A stretch of DNA of 64,000 nt from CAITZA01 sp937915285 (GTDB lineage: Bacteria; Desulfobacterota; Desulfomonilia; Desulfomonilales; Desulfomonilaceae). Both the position numbers and the translations under genes were made by a program. The DNA is taken from contig DAISIV010000001.1 of assembly GCA_036821825.1 (NCBI GenBank), positions 62,001 through 126,000 of the forward strand. Direction: 5' to 3'. Of the stretch, positions 1 through 8,794 are shown piece after piece. The notes beneath the pieces are model-generated. The model was not told where the DNA came from and ran no database searches. It saw only the letters and a program-made list of their open reading frames with translations. How positions within the stretch are numbered: position 1 is the stretch's first letter; the number at the start of each line of letters is the position of its first letter.

Positions 1-119
1 CTTCTATGGGAATCGCAGGTTTCAGAAAAAGCCATTCGGATATGAGTTGGGATTCTATTGCTCAGACGGTCTGTGAAACTTACGACAACATCCTTGAAAA
101 AGTCTCGCACGGACGATGA
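1..119 (+). CDS. Glycosyltransferase family 4, C-terminal fragment
   Basis: Only the last 38 or so codons lie in the window; the reading frame starting at base 3 stays open to a TGA at 117-119. The tail contains MSWDSIAQTVCETYDNIL, which matches the usual C-terminal helix of GT4 enzymes (a serine-tryptophan followed by an amphipathic helix ending in Y-x-x-I/L). The gene converges on the minus-strand genes that follow and belongs by context to the EPS locus. Donor and acceptor sugars cannot be told. Confidence 0.6.
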   Translation, partial: SMGIAGFRKSHSDMSWDSIAQTVCETYDNILEKVSHGR

Positions 120-120
120 T

Positions 121-666
121 CTAGTTGCATTGCCACCAGACTTTAATTAAACAGGGTATTCTGTCTACCCTGTCGTCCTTTATTACGTCCCTGTAATCCA
201 TCTGACGCAGAATTTTCCCTTCCAGTTCCGGATACATTTTCACACGGACATTCAGGTTTTCGGGGGCCTGAAATACTTTTTCAAAAGGTCTCAATGGCCT
301 GACATCAGGGGTATTAACGATGAAGGTCTTTACCTTCGACACTTCACGGTTCATGCCGACCAGTTTTCGGTCATTCCCCATGTAGAGCACGACATCTACT
401 CTCCTGAACCCGGTAATACCAGGACGCACAATCTCCACAACCATTTGAACAAACCTGTTGAACGTATAATAGCAACTGAACGGAATATCCACATCACCCT
501 CATAACAAAGGTAAACATCATCAGGGTAGTGTGTCTTGTAAGTAACGTATTTGTTTCGCTTAAGGGTTATGTGATGATAGAAAGGCCCATCAGAAGCTAA
601 CACTGGCGTTTTACCCGAAATCATCAGTATCAGAATTATGGCGCCTGTCAGAAGTGTGCGCTTCAT
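121..666 (-). CDS. Exported protein of unknown function in EPS locus
   Basis: I do not recognise this 181-residue protein. The start at 666 is chosen because the protein then begins MKRTLLTGAIILILMISG, a clean signal peptide, probably cleaved after an A-S near residue 25; a longer reading reaches back to 747 but runs into the upstream gene. The mature part is basic and beta-rich by eye, with aromatic residues and four cysteines, and has no known motif. It starts 16 bp after the CpsD-like gene and is likely co-transcribed, so a periplasmic role in polysaccharide export is an inference from context only. Confidence 0.6.
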   Translation of the reverse strand: MKRTLLTGAIILILMISGKTPVLASDGPFYHHITLKRNKYVTYKTHYPDDVYLCYEGDVDIPFSCYYTFNRFVQMVVEIVRPGITGFRRVDVVLYMGNDRKLVGMNREVSKVKTFIVNTPDVRPLRPFEKVFQAPENLNVRVKMYPELEGKILRQMDYRDVIKDDRVDRIPCLIKVWWQCN

Positions 667-682
667 TGAGTCCCTGTCAAAA

Positions 683-1384
683 TCAGCGGAAAAACCTGTA
701 GAGGTATCCCGGAATTGGGTGTTCACGTTTGTTGATAATGGCCCCAATAACCCTGTCCTTAGAATCCTCGAGTCTGGCGAGGGCCTCCTTCAGGACCGGG
801 ACCGGTCTCTCAGAGGCAGCCAGAACAAATATGACCTTGTCCATGTGACGAGCCAGAAATGCGGCGATATTGGAATCCAGCAGTGGTGGGGCGTCAACAA
901 AAACATAATCATATCGTCTTTCTACAATAGCCATAAACGATTCCATCTCCCTGTAGTTCACCACCACCGTTTCCAGGGCGCCAGGATTTCGAAATGTCAG
1001 AAAACGCATGTTAGGCATGCTTGTTTCATATTCGTCGAAAGTGAGCACATATTGATCGTGCGGTTCCTCAATAAGCGGAACCAGCCCACCGTTTGCAAAA
1101 AGGTCGCGGGGGCCGTCTTCCCTGCAATTGGCGTCGATAACCAACACGTCTTTACCCGTCTGCATAGCCACAAAATTTGCCAGGCCAACGGTTACGGTAG
1201 TGTTGCCTTCATGCAAGGTCGAAGAACAAACAAGAAAGGTCTTGTCCTGCTCCTGGGAAATCCTGCTCCTTATGGAGGACCATATTATGTCCATTTCCCG
1301 CTGGAAGACGTCTGTCCGCGATAGTTCCCAGAAGCGGTCCTTGAAGTTAATATTCTTTTCAGTGGGCTTAGCTGTCATATTCAT
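683..1384 (-). CDS. CpsD/CapB-type P-loop ATPase, degenerate Walker A
   Basis: This 233-residue protein has the layout of the cytoplasmic domain of bacterial tyrosine kinases that control EPS chain length. The Walker A region (about residues 53-64) reads SSTLHEGNTTVT, where family members have E-G-K-S/T, so the ATP-binding lysine is an asparagine. The A' motif VLVIDAN (about 80-86) has N where D is usual. Walker B, YDYVFVDAPPLLD (158-170), is intact. There is no C-terminal tyrosine cluster. It may be a non-catalytic partner of the fused Wzc-like protein at 16209. It is first in a two-gene minus-strand unit. Confidence 0.75.
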   Translation of the reverse strand: MNMTAKPTEKNINFKDRFWELSRTDVFQREMDIIWSSIRSRISQEQDKTFLVCSSTLHEGNTTVTVGLANFVAMQTGKDVLVIDANCREDGPRDLFANGGLVPLIEEPHDQYVLTFDEYETSMPNMRFLTFRNPGALETVVVNYREMESFMAIVERRYDYVFVDAPPLLDSNIAAFLARHMDKVIFVLAASERPVPVLKEALARLEDSKDRVIGAIINKREHPIPGYLYRFFR

Positions 1385-1725
1385 GTCAATTCTTTCAGGC
1401 GAAAAGAAGGGACTGGAATTGTGGGTACAGTTTACCGATCACCGTCATGCGAATTGAGGCCCTGCATGACTTACAGATTGTCATCAACCTGGTTGGCGTT
1501 AACAGCCTTCCAGTCAGTGATAGACAATGCCTGATATATAGTTAATAATTTGTATTAAGGCTAAATGTCAAGTACGATTGGATTTTACACTCCAGCGGAT
1601 TTCTTCACTGATGGGAAGACATTCGGTTCCGGACTCAGATTTTATTTATCTTTGTTATAAATGGACATTGTGAGATAATTATAAAAGATTATTAAACGAT
1701 TCATCCGAGATCGGGGCTCTCCAAG
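1385..1725. other. Intergenic region between divergent EPS genes
   Basis: These 341 bases separate the minus-strand CpsD-like gene from the plus-strand flippase and must hold promoters for both. The half nearest the flippase is AT-rich (about 1620-1700), but I see no promoter with two good boxes, no RNA gene and no convincing ORF. Confidence 0.4.
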
Positions 1726-3315
1726 ATGGAGTCCAAAGAGATCAAGAAATCTCTGACCACGCAAATAGCCACTGGGACAATGTTTACCACAGTGGCCCTT
1801 CTGATGAACCGTGCCTCCGGCATGGCTTTGCAAATGATCCTGGTGAGGATGATCACCGTGGATCAGTTTGGTCTTTTCAAGCTCGCCATTGAGTTATCAT
1901 CTTTCGGCATCATGTTCGTAACCTTCTTTGTGGGCGGGGTTGCCGCAAGTTCCACCACAAGGGTGGTGTCCCTTCACATGGCCTCCGAGCGCAAGGATCG
2001 AATCAGGTCCGCTACGATAGTTGGTGTTCTATCGGTAATAGTTATGTCAGCCATCCTTTTTGTGCTGACTTTTTTCCCGATGCCTTTCCTGCTCCAGAAA
2101 ATCTTCAAGATCAGGGAAGATCTGATTCCTGAGGCAGTCCCCTTTTTCAGGCTATTCCTTCTGTATATATTCCTGTCCAGCATAGGGATGGTGTCATCGG
2201 CTGCCCTGAGAAGCGCGGAATTCTTCAAGGTTTATTCGATCACGGAATCGGTGACCAACCTCTTGCGGGTGTTGTTGATTCCGGCCTTAATCTATTTGGG
2301 ATGGGGCCTGGACAGTATTGTCTGGGGTTGGTCTGCTGCGATGCTTGCCGGTATCATTCCGGGCTTCTGGGTACTTGAGAAATACACTCAGGGGCACAAA
2401 CATGATCCCAATATTTTCGGTTCTATGTTCACCGATCTCAAGGACATGACGTCATTCGGGATACCGGTCTTTTTCAGCACCCTAGCCAGTACCGTCTATT
2501 ATTCGGCGGACGTGATCATCCTCGGATACTACATGCCGCTCAAATTTGTGGGGATATATAGCGCCGGAGTGGTTCTCGTTCATTCCCTCCTGTATCTGTT
2601 CAGCGGCCTTGAGACTGCCCTTTTCCCAATCCTCTCTGCTTCTCTGGAAAAGAAACATGAGGGCCAGGAATCCCGAATTCTTGACCGAGGCTACCGGCTG
2701 TTGTGCGTGGTTACATTCCCGGCTGCCGTCTTTTCATTTGTAATGGCGCCGTACATGGTGAGGTTTCTTTTCGGCCCGGACTACCTTGAAGCCTCCACTC
2801 CGGCAAGAATACTGTCCGTTCTCATCCTCGCCTGGGCTGCAATGCCAGCCGGTGTGCTGTTCATGAGTTCTGGAAAGCCGCAGATCAACGCCAGGCTCGG
2901 AGTTATTTCAGCAATCACAAATGTAACGATGAATTTCGCGTTAATACCATTCTTTGGAATCCAGGGCGCCGCTGTCGCAAGTGTCACAAGCAGGGCGTAC
3001 GCCGCTTTTGCAGGGGTGAGAATATGCCGCACACTCTACGGGGCTCCTTTCCCCTGGGCTTTCTCCGCCAAGGCTCTTATACTGAGCGTGCTTGCTGTAG
3101 CGCCAGTTATACCGGCTTTCTGGGTATGGCCAGTTAACGGAAGCTTTTTACAGACGCTAATAGTTTTGTCGGTTACTGGCGGACTTTACTGTTTGATATC
3201 TGCAGCTCTGATACTGTGGTCTGGAATCCTGGATGGTGAAGACAGAAGACTCTTGGCCCAATTAATGGCCAAAACTCCTCTTAAACCCCTGGCCAGGATT
3301 TTAGGGAGCAATTGA
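1726..3315 (+). CDS. Polysaccharide flippase, Wzx/MATE-like (MOP superfamily)
   Basis: This 529-residue integral membrane protein has about 12-14 hydrophobic segments spread over its length. Its N-terminal pattern is typical of polysaccharide_synt/MurJ-like flippases, including VDQFGLFKLAIELSSFGIM near residues 45-65. It would move lipid-linked oligosaccharide across the inner membrane. It begins a plus-strand run in which each gene overlaps or touches the next, and its TGA shares one base with the ATG of the GT4 gene after it. No strong ribosome binding site precedes the ATG. A second flippase lies at 14632. Confidence 0.88.
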   Translation: MESKEIKKSLTTQIATGTMFTTVALLMNRASGMALQMILVRMITVDQFGLFKLAIELSSFGIMFVTFFVGGVAASSTTRVVSLHMASERKDRIRSATIVGVLSVIVMSAILFVLTFFPMPFLLQKIFKIREDLIPEAVPFFRLFLLYIFLSSIGMVSSAALRSAEFFKVYSITESVTNLLRVLLIPALIYLGWGLDSIVWGWSAAMLAGIIPGFWVLEKYTQGHKHDPNIFGSMFTDLKDMTSFGIPVFFSTLASTVYYSADVIILGYYMPLKFVGIYSAGVVLVHSLLYLFSGLETALFPILSASLEKKHEGQESRILDRGYRLLCVVTFPAAVFSFVMAPYMVRFLFGPDYLEASTPARILSVLILAWAAMPAGVLFMSSGKPQINARLGVISAITNVTMNFALIPFFGIQGAAVASVTSRAYAAFAGVRICRTLYGAPFPWAFSAKALILSVLAVAPVIPAFWVWPVNGSFLQTLIVLSVTGGLYCLISAALILWSGILDGEDRRLLAQLMAKTPLKPLARILGSN

Positions 3316-4448
3316 TGTCCGATGCCGTTTACACCTATCAGGGTCACAAGATTTTCATCCTTTACCTTATTTATGGTTTCCGGATTGGTGGAGCCGAGCG
3401 TCATCTTCTCGATCTATGCAAGGGCCTTGACCGAAGTAAATTCAGGCCTGAAATAATCTATTTCCATCGAGAAGAACAGATGCTGCCCGAATTCATACAG
3501 GCCGGCATCCCCTGTTCCATTTTCCCTGTGGAAGGTGGCGAACTAACCCTGCGGGAAATGTGGCGCCTTTCCAGGCTAATCAAGAGACTCAAGCCTGACA
3601 TTGTTCACGTTCATCTCTTTCACGCCAGCCGCTTCGGGGCAATGGCAGCCTATATGGCTGGAATCAGCCGGATAATCCGAACCAGACACAATGTCTCTGA
3701 ACCGGGGGTCAAACCGGGCAAAAAGGACAGGATCTGGGGTGTCCTGTTGCCGGTAATACTTGACCAAACGGTGGCGGTGTCAAAAGCCATAGCTGCACAA
3801 AACAGAACCCCACATGTAATTTATAACGGCGTTGACACCAATTTCTTCAATCCCGAAGTGTTCGACCAAAGTCAGCGAAAAATTTTTTCCGCGGAATTCG
3901 GTGTAAACGGTTCTCCGGTCATAGGAATCGCAGCTCGTTTGACAAGGCAAAAAGGACACGTGAATCTCTTGAAAGCTTTTTCCCTTTTACTCACAGACTA
4001 TCCTGACGCGCAACTCCTTATCGCCGGAGATGGGGAAGAGAGAGCTACACTGGAACAACTGGTGATTGAACTCAAACTGACAGAAAGAGTTTCTTTCCTG
4101 GGACCGATAAGGAAAGTGCGAGAATTCCTTTCTGTCCTGGACCTGTTTGTTCACCCCTCCATTTTCGAAGGGTTGGGAATAGCTGTGATCGAGGCAATGT
4201 CCATGGCCTTGCCTATTGTGGCGACAAAGGTGGACGGACTTACGGAGCTGATTACAGATGGAGTGGAAGGAATTCTTGTAGAACCCGACAATAGTGAGGA
4301 GTTGTCATCTGCGATGGGACGGGTTTTGGGAGACCCATCCCTGTTGCGTGAACTCGGGCGACAAGCTAGATTGAAGGCGGTTGACAAGTTCAGTATTGAG
4401 ACTATGGTCAAGAAATATGAAGAACTTTATCTCGAGTTATGTGGATGA
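3315..4448 (+). CDS. Glycosyltransferase family 4
   Basis: This 377-residue GT-B enzyme has an N-terminal acceptor domain with the GGAERHLLDL motif near residue 20. The C-terminal nucleotide-sugar domain has the E-x7-E element FEGLGIAVIEAM (about 280-292). The ATG at 3315 is chosen because it overlaps the flippase stop by one base (TGATG) and has GGGAG six bases upstream; a TTG just before is less likely. It should add one sugar to the lipid-linked repeat unit at the cytoplasmic membrane face. Sugar specificity is unknown. Confidence 0.88.
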   Translation: MSDAVYTYQGHKIFILYLIYGFRIGGAERHLLDLCKGLDRSKFRPEIIYFHREEQMLPEFIQAGIPCSIFPVEGGELTLREMWRLSRLIKRLKPDIVHVHLFHASRFGAMAAYMAGISRIIRTRHNVSEPGVKPGKKDRIWGVLLPVILDQTVAVSKAIAAQNRTPHVIYNGVDTNFFNPEVFDQSQRKIFSAEFGVNGSPVIGIAARLTRQKGHVNLLKAFSLLLTDYPDAQLLIAGDGEERATLEQLVIELKLTERVSFLGPIRKVREFLSVLDLFVHPSIFEGLGIAVIEAMSMALPIVATKVDGLTELITDGVEGILVEPDNSEELSSAMGRVLGDPSLLRELGRQARLKAVDKFSIETMVKKYEELYLELCG

Positions 4449-5941
4449 ACGGAACCAGCCAACTATCTGATTATTCCTCAAACTGGGCGAGCACTTCACA
4501 GTTTCCAAAGGTTCTGGCTGCAGTAGTCTCAGTGCTTGGTGGACTTCTGGTCGGAACACAGTCCCTTTCAGGTTTCGGATCGATTCTCGCATTCCCGCTG
4601 GCAGCCATTGTTCTGGCTCGGCCGCTTTACGGTCTAATCAGCATTTTCCTGGTTATCAACGTCTTGTTCATTTTCGATCGCACCCAGCGCATAGGGTTAA
4701 CATTACCGGTGACAGGCGGGACTATTAGCGCTACGGACCTTATGTTTGCCCTGCTTTCGCTCTGCGCAATATGGAAGTGGACCATGGACAAGGATTCCTA
4801 TTACACCCCGAACAGAATTGGAACACCTATAGCTTTACTGTTGATATGGTCCGTCTTGAGCCTGGCTATGGGGGTTTCATTGGGTAATGAGGTCAAAAAG
4901 AGTCTTATAGAATTCCGTCCGGTCCTTTACATGTCCGCCATGTTTTTCCTGGTCATATTCCTGGTGCGAAATGAAAAAGATCTCATCCTGGTTATGAAGG
5001 GTTTCCTGTGGGCTTATCTGGCCACATTTGCGCTTGGATTCCTGATATTTGTTCAGGGCCGAAAAGCCATCGAGTATTACACCATGGGCCAAGTCGATCC
5101 CGGACAATCAGTTCTACCCCGATTCACCTTTGTTTCAGCCGATCTCGTGCTCTCACTGCTTTTTATGGCAATGGGACTTTTAATCTTCCTTAAAGACCAG
5201 CGCAATAAAATATATCTCATTTGCCTTTGCGCCTTGCTTGCGCTAAACCTGCTCCTGATACAGGGACGCACTCAGGTTATAGCTTTGTTTGTCGGCATGA
5301 TTCCTATTTTGGTCATGGCCCCAGGGCTTAAAAGGATTAAAATTTTGTTCTCCGGGTTCGTAGGGGTCATCTTTCTGGCCATAGCCATCTTTGCGCTGGC
5401 CCAGACAGAAGCCGGTGAGAAAAAAATCATTGATCCAATACTTGAAAGGTTTTCAGGCATATACAAGGCCCAGACCGACGTGGACCAGTCGATGGAACGA
5501 AGGCGGATGGAAAAGGACGCTATCTGGCCAAAAATAGAAAATCGTCCCATAATAGGGAATACCCTCGGAGCGAAATGGTCAAATGACCCCAAATGGGTCA
5601 CTGTGCTGAAGCATGATCCTACATACATACATAGCAGTTGGCTTTTCTATCTATTCAAACTTGGGTTGCTGGGCACGTTTCTTCTGATATTCATCATATA
5701 CCGTGGCTCCGTCCTGGCCCTAAAAATTGTCAGAAACGATAGCAACCCTGTTTTTAGGGGACTGGCCTTGGGAATATTGGCAACCTTGCCGACTTTCGCG
5801 TTTACAGGACTGATTCAGCCGACTCTATGGCACTTTCAGATGACTCCGGTGATGGGATTCGAGTTGGCCGTCGTTGTAGTCATGGATAATATACTGAAAA
5901 ATAACGATCAATACGGTCGAGGCGTTACAAGTGAAGCCTGA
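4439..5941 (+). CDS. O-antigen ligase/Wzy polymerase-like membrane protein
   Basis: About 500 residues with roughly 10-12 membrane segments and a long periplasmic loop around residues 325-400, as in the Wzy_C (PF04932) family. The loop holds the family-like stretch PIIGNTLGAKWSN followed by HSSWLFYLFKLGLLG, where the H-x-x-(W/F)-L-x-x-x-x-x-G-L-x-G pattern is typical. The second in-frame ATG at 4445 makes an exact ATGA overlap with the GT4 stop and may be the true start. It would polymerise or ligate repeat units in the periplasm. A second member of the family is at 13245. Confidence 0.82.
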   Translation: MWMNGTSQLSDYSSNWASTSQFPKVLAAVVSVLGGLLVGTQSLSGFGSILAFPLAAIVLARPLYGLISIFLVINVLFIFDRTQRIGLTLPVTGGTISATDLMFALLSLCAIWKWTMDKDSYYTPNRIGTPIALLLIWSVLSLAMGVSLGNEVKKSLIEFRPVLYMSAMFFLVIFLVRNEKDLILVMKGFLWAYLATFALGFLIFVQGRKAIEYYTMGQVDPGQSVLPRFTFVSADLVLSLLFMAMGLLIFLKDQRNKIYLICLCALLALNLLLIQGRTQVIALFVGMIPILVMAPGLKRIKILFSGFVGVIFLAIAIFALAQTEAGEKKIIDPILERFSGIYKAQTDVDQSMERRRMEKDAIWPKIENRPIIGNTLGAKWSNDPKWVTVLKHDPTYIHSSWLFYLFKLGLLGTFLLIFIIYRGSVLALKIVRNDSNPVFRGLALGILATLPTFAFTGLIQPTLWHFQMTPVMGFELAVVVVMDNILKNNDQYGRGVTSEA

Positions 5942-7118
5942 AACTACGGTTCTATATGTAAACCATGCTTCCAAAATAAGTGGCGCAGAACGATGTCTGC
6001 TTCGCATTCTCGATGATCTGGACCGCTCCAGATTCAAGCCTCTGCTGGCATGTCCGGATGGTCCCCTTGCAGAGGAAGCCGAACTCCGTGAAACCCCAGT
6101 TTTTCCACTTTCATTCCTGGACTACCAAAGAAACCGCTCAATTCTTTTCAACCGCTCAGTTCCAAATCCCTTTCTGGCTATCGGCCATGCGGCTGGAATA
6201 GGTTCGGTGGCATGGAAATTGAGCCGAATAGCACGTCAATATGACGTCGATCTCATCCACGCCAACACATTGCTGGCCAGGGTTCCCGCATACGTGGCAG
6301 GGCGAATCGCTCATACTCCCGCAATATGGCACATACGAGACATACTTCCATCACGGATATGGATAAAAGTTTACGACCTTTTGGCTCAGGCAGGTTTGGC
6401 AGGTATAATTTCCGTTTCCAACGCATGTAGATCACAGTTCTCGGATCAGACAAATATCTGGACAATCTACGACGGAATTTCCAGCGAAATATTTCGATAC
6501 ATGTCTGAAGAGGCAGCCCAAACGAGGAAATCCTTCGGATGGGATGACAGAAATGTAGTCGTGGGGATATTTGGCAGAATCACCTCATGGAAGGGCCATG
6601 AACAGTTTGTTGAGGCAGCCATCTCTGTGAACCGTCGCTACCAGGACACTCGCTGGCTGGTGGTTGGAGAATCCTGGAGTCAGGAAGAAAAGCAATTCGA
6701 AGCCAGACTCAAGACAATGGTATCCCGGACGAACATGACAGATAGCCTTATTTTCACCGGATTCAGGAATGACATAAATATTTTGATGTCCACTTGTGAC
6801 ATAGTTGTTGTCCCGTCGATAAAACCCGACCCATTCCCCAACACCGTCTTGGAGGGTATGGCATGCTCACGACCCGTGGTGGCTTTTCCGGTTGGAGGGA
6901 TTCCAGAGGCTATCGAAAACGGAGTGAGCGGGCTCATGGTTGAAGACATGACCGGTGAATCACTCGCTGATGCGATCATAAGCCTGATTGAGGCGCCATT
7001 ACTTAGAATGGAACTAGGCGCTAATGCGCGTAAGCGCGTAACTGAAATTTTCAGCCCACTAAAAACCCAACGGGCCATTGAGCGCGTTTATGACCTTATT
7101 TTGAAAAATGAAACCTAG
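5931..7118 (+). CDS. Glycosyltransferase family 4
   Basis: This 395-residue GT-B protein opens with TTVLYVNHASKISGAERCLL, the usual N-terminal GT4 element. It carries the E-x7-E region PDPFPNTVLEGMACSRPVV (about 303-320), followed by the GGIPE loop that contacts the donor diphosphate. It starts at a GTG inside the previous gene, an 11-base overlap that suggests translational coupling. Role: adds a sugar to the EPS repeat unit; specificity unknown. Confidence 0.87.
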   Translation: MKPETTVLYVNHASKISGAERCLLRILDDLDRSRFKPLLACPDGPLAEEAELRETPVFPLSFLDYQRNRSILFNRSVPNPFLAIGHAAGIGSVAWKLSRIARQYDVDLIHANTLLARVPAYVAGRIAHTPAIWHIRDILPSRIWIKVYDLLAQAGLAGIISVSNACRSQFSDQTNIWTIYDGISSEIFRYMSEEAAQTRKSFGWDDRNVVVGIFGRITSWKGHEQFVEAAISVNRRYQDTRWLVVGESWSQEEKQFEARLKTMVSRTNMTDSLIFTGFRNDINILMSTCDIVVVPSIKPDPFPNTVLEGMACSRPVVAFPVGGIPEAIENGVSGLMVEDMTGESLADAIISLIEAPLLRMELGANARKRVTEIFSPLKTQRAIERVYDLILKNET

Positions 7119-8688
7119 AAATGACAAACCGTTACCACTATCTGACATAAACGGATTCCCCAGGAAATACCGGAAACCTACTGGCCGCAATCTTTCAAAT
7201 CGCCTAATGTTTCTTTCACTTGCCATGGTTTTTTGCTTTTCTACTGCGGCGAGTTCAGACTCCGGTCTCTTTCAGTATGCTGTCTGGAGGTCGAACGATA
7301 GAATTGTCAATCTTCCCTATGTTGATGGTGTGGTAGCATATCTTCACTGGAATGTCCTTGAACGTCAGCAGGGAGATTTTGACTTAGAACCCATAAGGCG
7401 CATCAGGAATAGGGCGCAACAGGAGGGGAAGCGTTTCATCCTGCGCATTGTGACAGCCGATCATAGTCCTGTTTGGCTGTATCGTCTCGGGGTTCCCAGG
7501 GTGATGGAAAATATTGATGGGCGACTTCGCTCCGTGCCACTTTACTGGCATCCCGTCTACCTGCAGAGTCTTGGCGCCTTGGTAAAAAAAATTGGTGAAC
7601 ATTTCGATGGGGATCCTCATCTGGCAGCCGTTCAGATGGGCGTAGGAACTTACGGAGAGATGCTCCTGGGGGGACGGGAGTGGATGGAGAAAGGTTTCTC
7701 AAATGATATCTGGACGGACACCTGTCGAAAAATCATTGATATTTATCGAGATAGTTTCAAAAAAACTCCTTTGATTGTCATGATAATGTCACAGGAATTT
7801 CCGGGGAACCGCCAAACCGCTCCCATGACGCAAGTAGCCGAATACGCCGCGTCCAACGACATAGGCTTGCAGTTCAATGGACTTTCTCCTGACAATTCAT
7901 ACCTATGGGGACTTATGGACAAACCTGACGAACACTCGGCGATAGGAATCATGAGACAATACAGGTCCAGGGTCCCCCTCTATTTTGAATTGACCAGCGA
8001 TAAGGTAGACGCAAGACTTTCGTGCCTCAATGCCCTGAGTGAGCGGGCTTCATTTATTTTTATACACACATCACTGCTGGAAGACCCGTCCCTTGCTCCG
8101 GTGTTTGAATTTACTCGACATTTCCTCGGACACTCTCCAAACAACTCCGACGCTGTATGGAGCATGCTCAGACAAACATTTCCCGCCGATTCACTCAGGA
8201 CAGGAAAAAAGAATTACGATTTTGGGATGGAACTTTTCGAAACTCAGGATGCAAACGTATTACTTTCTGATGGGGCCACCCAAAAACTGGGGTCAAATAC
8301 GACCGCTATTGAAGAACTCAACGGTCTGCCATGCAGAAAAACCAACGGCGCAACGAATCAGCGCCACATGTTATTCAAGATAGCCCAAGACTTTGACACC
8401 GGCAAAAACCCCACCCTCACAGTTTTTTATGCTGATGTCGGCCACGACACCTGGTTCCCCATGTATTCTGTAGGCAAAACAATTGCTCGAGGCGGAGTAG
8501 TCAAAAAAAACAACACCTCTAAGTGGCTCAAGGTGGAATTTACCCTGGAAGGTTTTGCAAAAGGCTCCCCCATAGATATAGTTATAGATTCCAACGATGA
8601 CGGTGATGAGTTTATAAGCTTTGTCCAGCTCACCAGAGATGGAACGAGAGTGTTGACGCCCTTTCCGGATGTTCATGCAACCCCTTGA
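7108..8688 (+). CDS. Exported glycoside-hydrolase-like protein (clan A TIM barrel)
   Basis: This 526-residue protein has a hydrophobic segment at about residues 32-48 (an uncleaved anchor or a signal after an unusually long basic start). The barrel part begins GVVAYLHWNVLERQQGDFD, typical of GH42/GH5-like enzymes that read a W-x-x-h-E-x-x-x-G-x-(F/Y)-D element. The proposed acid/base is E184 in GVGTYGEM and the proposed nucleophile is E294 in LYFELTSD. A C-terminal beta domain (about 380-520) ends with DSNDDGDEF. The gene overlaps the GT4 gene by 11 bases, so it probably trims or remodels the polymer made by this locus. The exact GH family is uncertain. Confidence 0.65.
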   Translation: MKPRNDKPLPLSDINGFPRKYRKPTGRNLSNRLMFLSLAMVFCFSTAASSDSGLFQYAVWRSNDRIVNLPYVDGVVAYLHWNVLERQQGDFDLEPIRRIRNRAQQEGKRFILRIVTADHSPVWLYRLGVPRVMENIDGRLRSVPLYWHPVYLQSLGALVKKIGEHFDGDPHLAAVQMGVGTYGEMLLGGREWMEKGFSNDIWTDTCRKIIDIYRDSFKKTPLIVMIMSQEFPGNRQTAPMTQVAEYAASNDIGLQFNGLSPDNSYLWGLMDKPDEHSAIGIMRQYRSRVPLYFELTSDKVDARLSCLNALSERASFIFIHTSLLEDPSLAPVFEFTRHFLGHSPNNSDAVWSMLRQTFPADSLRTGKKNYDFGMELFETQDANVLLSDGATQKLGSNTTAIEELNGLPCRKTNGATNQRHMLFKIAQDFDTGKNPTLTVFYADVGHDTWFPMYSVGKTIARGGVVKKNNTSKWLKVEFTLEGFAKGSPIDIVIDSNDDGDEFISFVQLTRDGTRVLTPFPDVHATP

Positions 8689-8706
8689 CAATACATAATT
8701 CTTTCA

Positions 8707-8736
8707 TTGACATAACATACATAACAATGTTATTAT
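8707..8736 (+). promoter_or_regulatory. Sigma-70-type promoter with overlapping palindrome
   Basis: TTGACA at 8707-8712 is followed after 18 bases by TATTAT at 8731-8736. The -10 region overlaps a perfect inverted repeat ATAAC-AAT-GTTAT (8721-8733), and CATAAC is repeated at 8711-8716 and 8720-8725. This suggests a repressor or activator site on the promoter of the export gene at 8795. Confidence 0.5.
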
Positions 8737-8794
8737 ACGGATGATTTTCTCTAGTTACTAAAAAGATTATTTTAAATCTCTGGAGATTTTTGCC

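Noticed and set aside
638..1324. A 228-residue open frame on the plus strand opposite the CpsD-like gene
   Set aside because: It is the antisense shadow of a gene with clear CpsD-family motifs and has no family features of its own.
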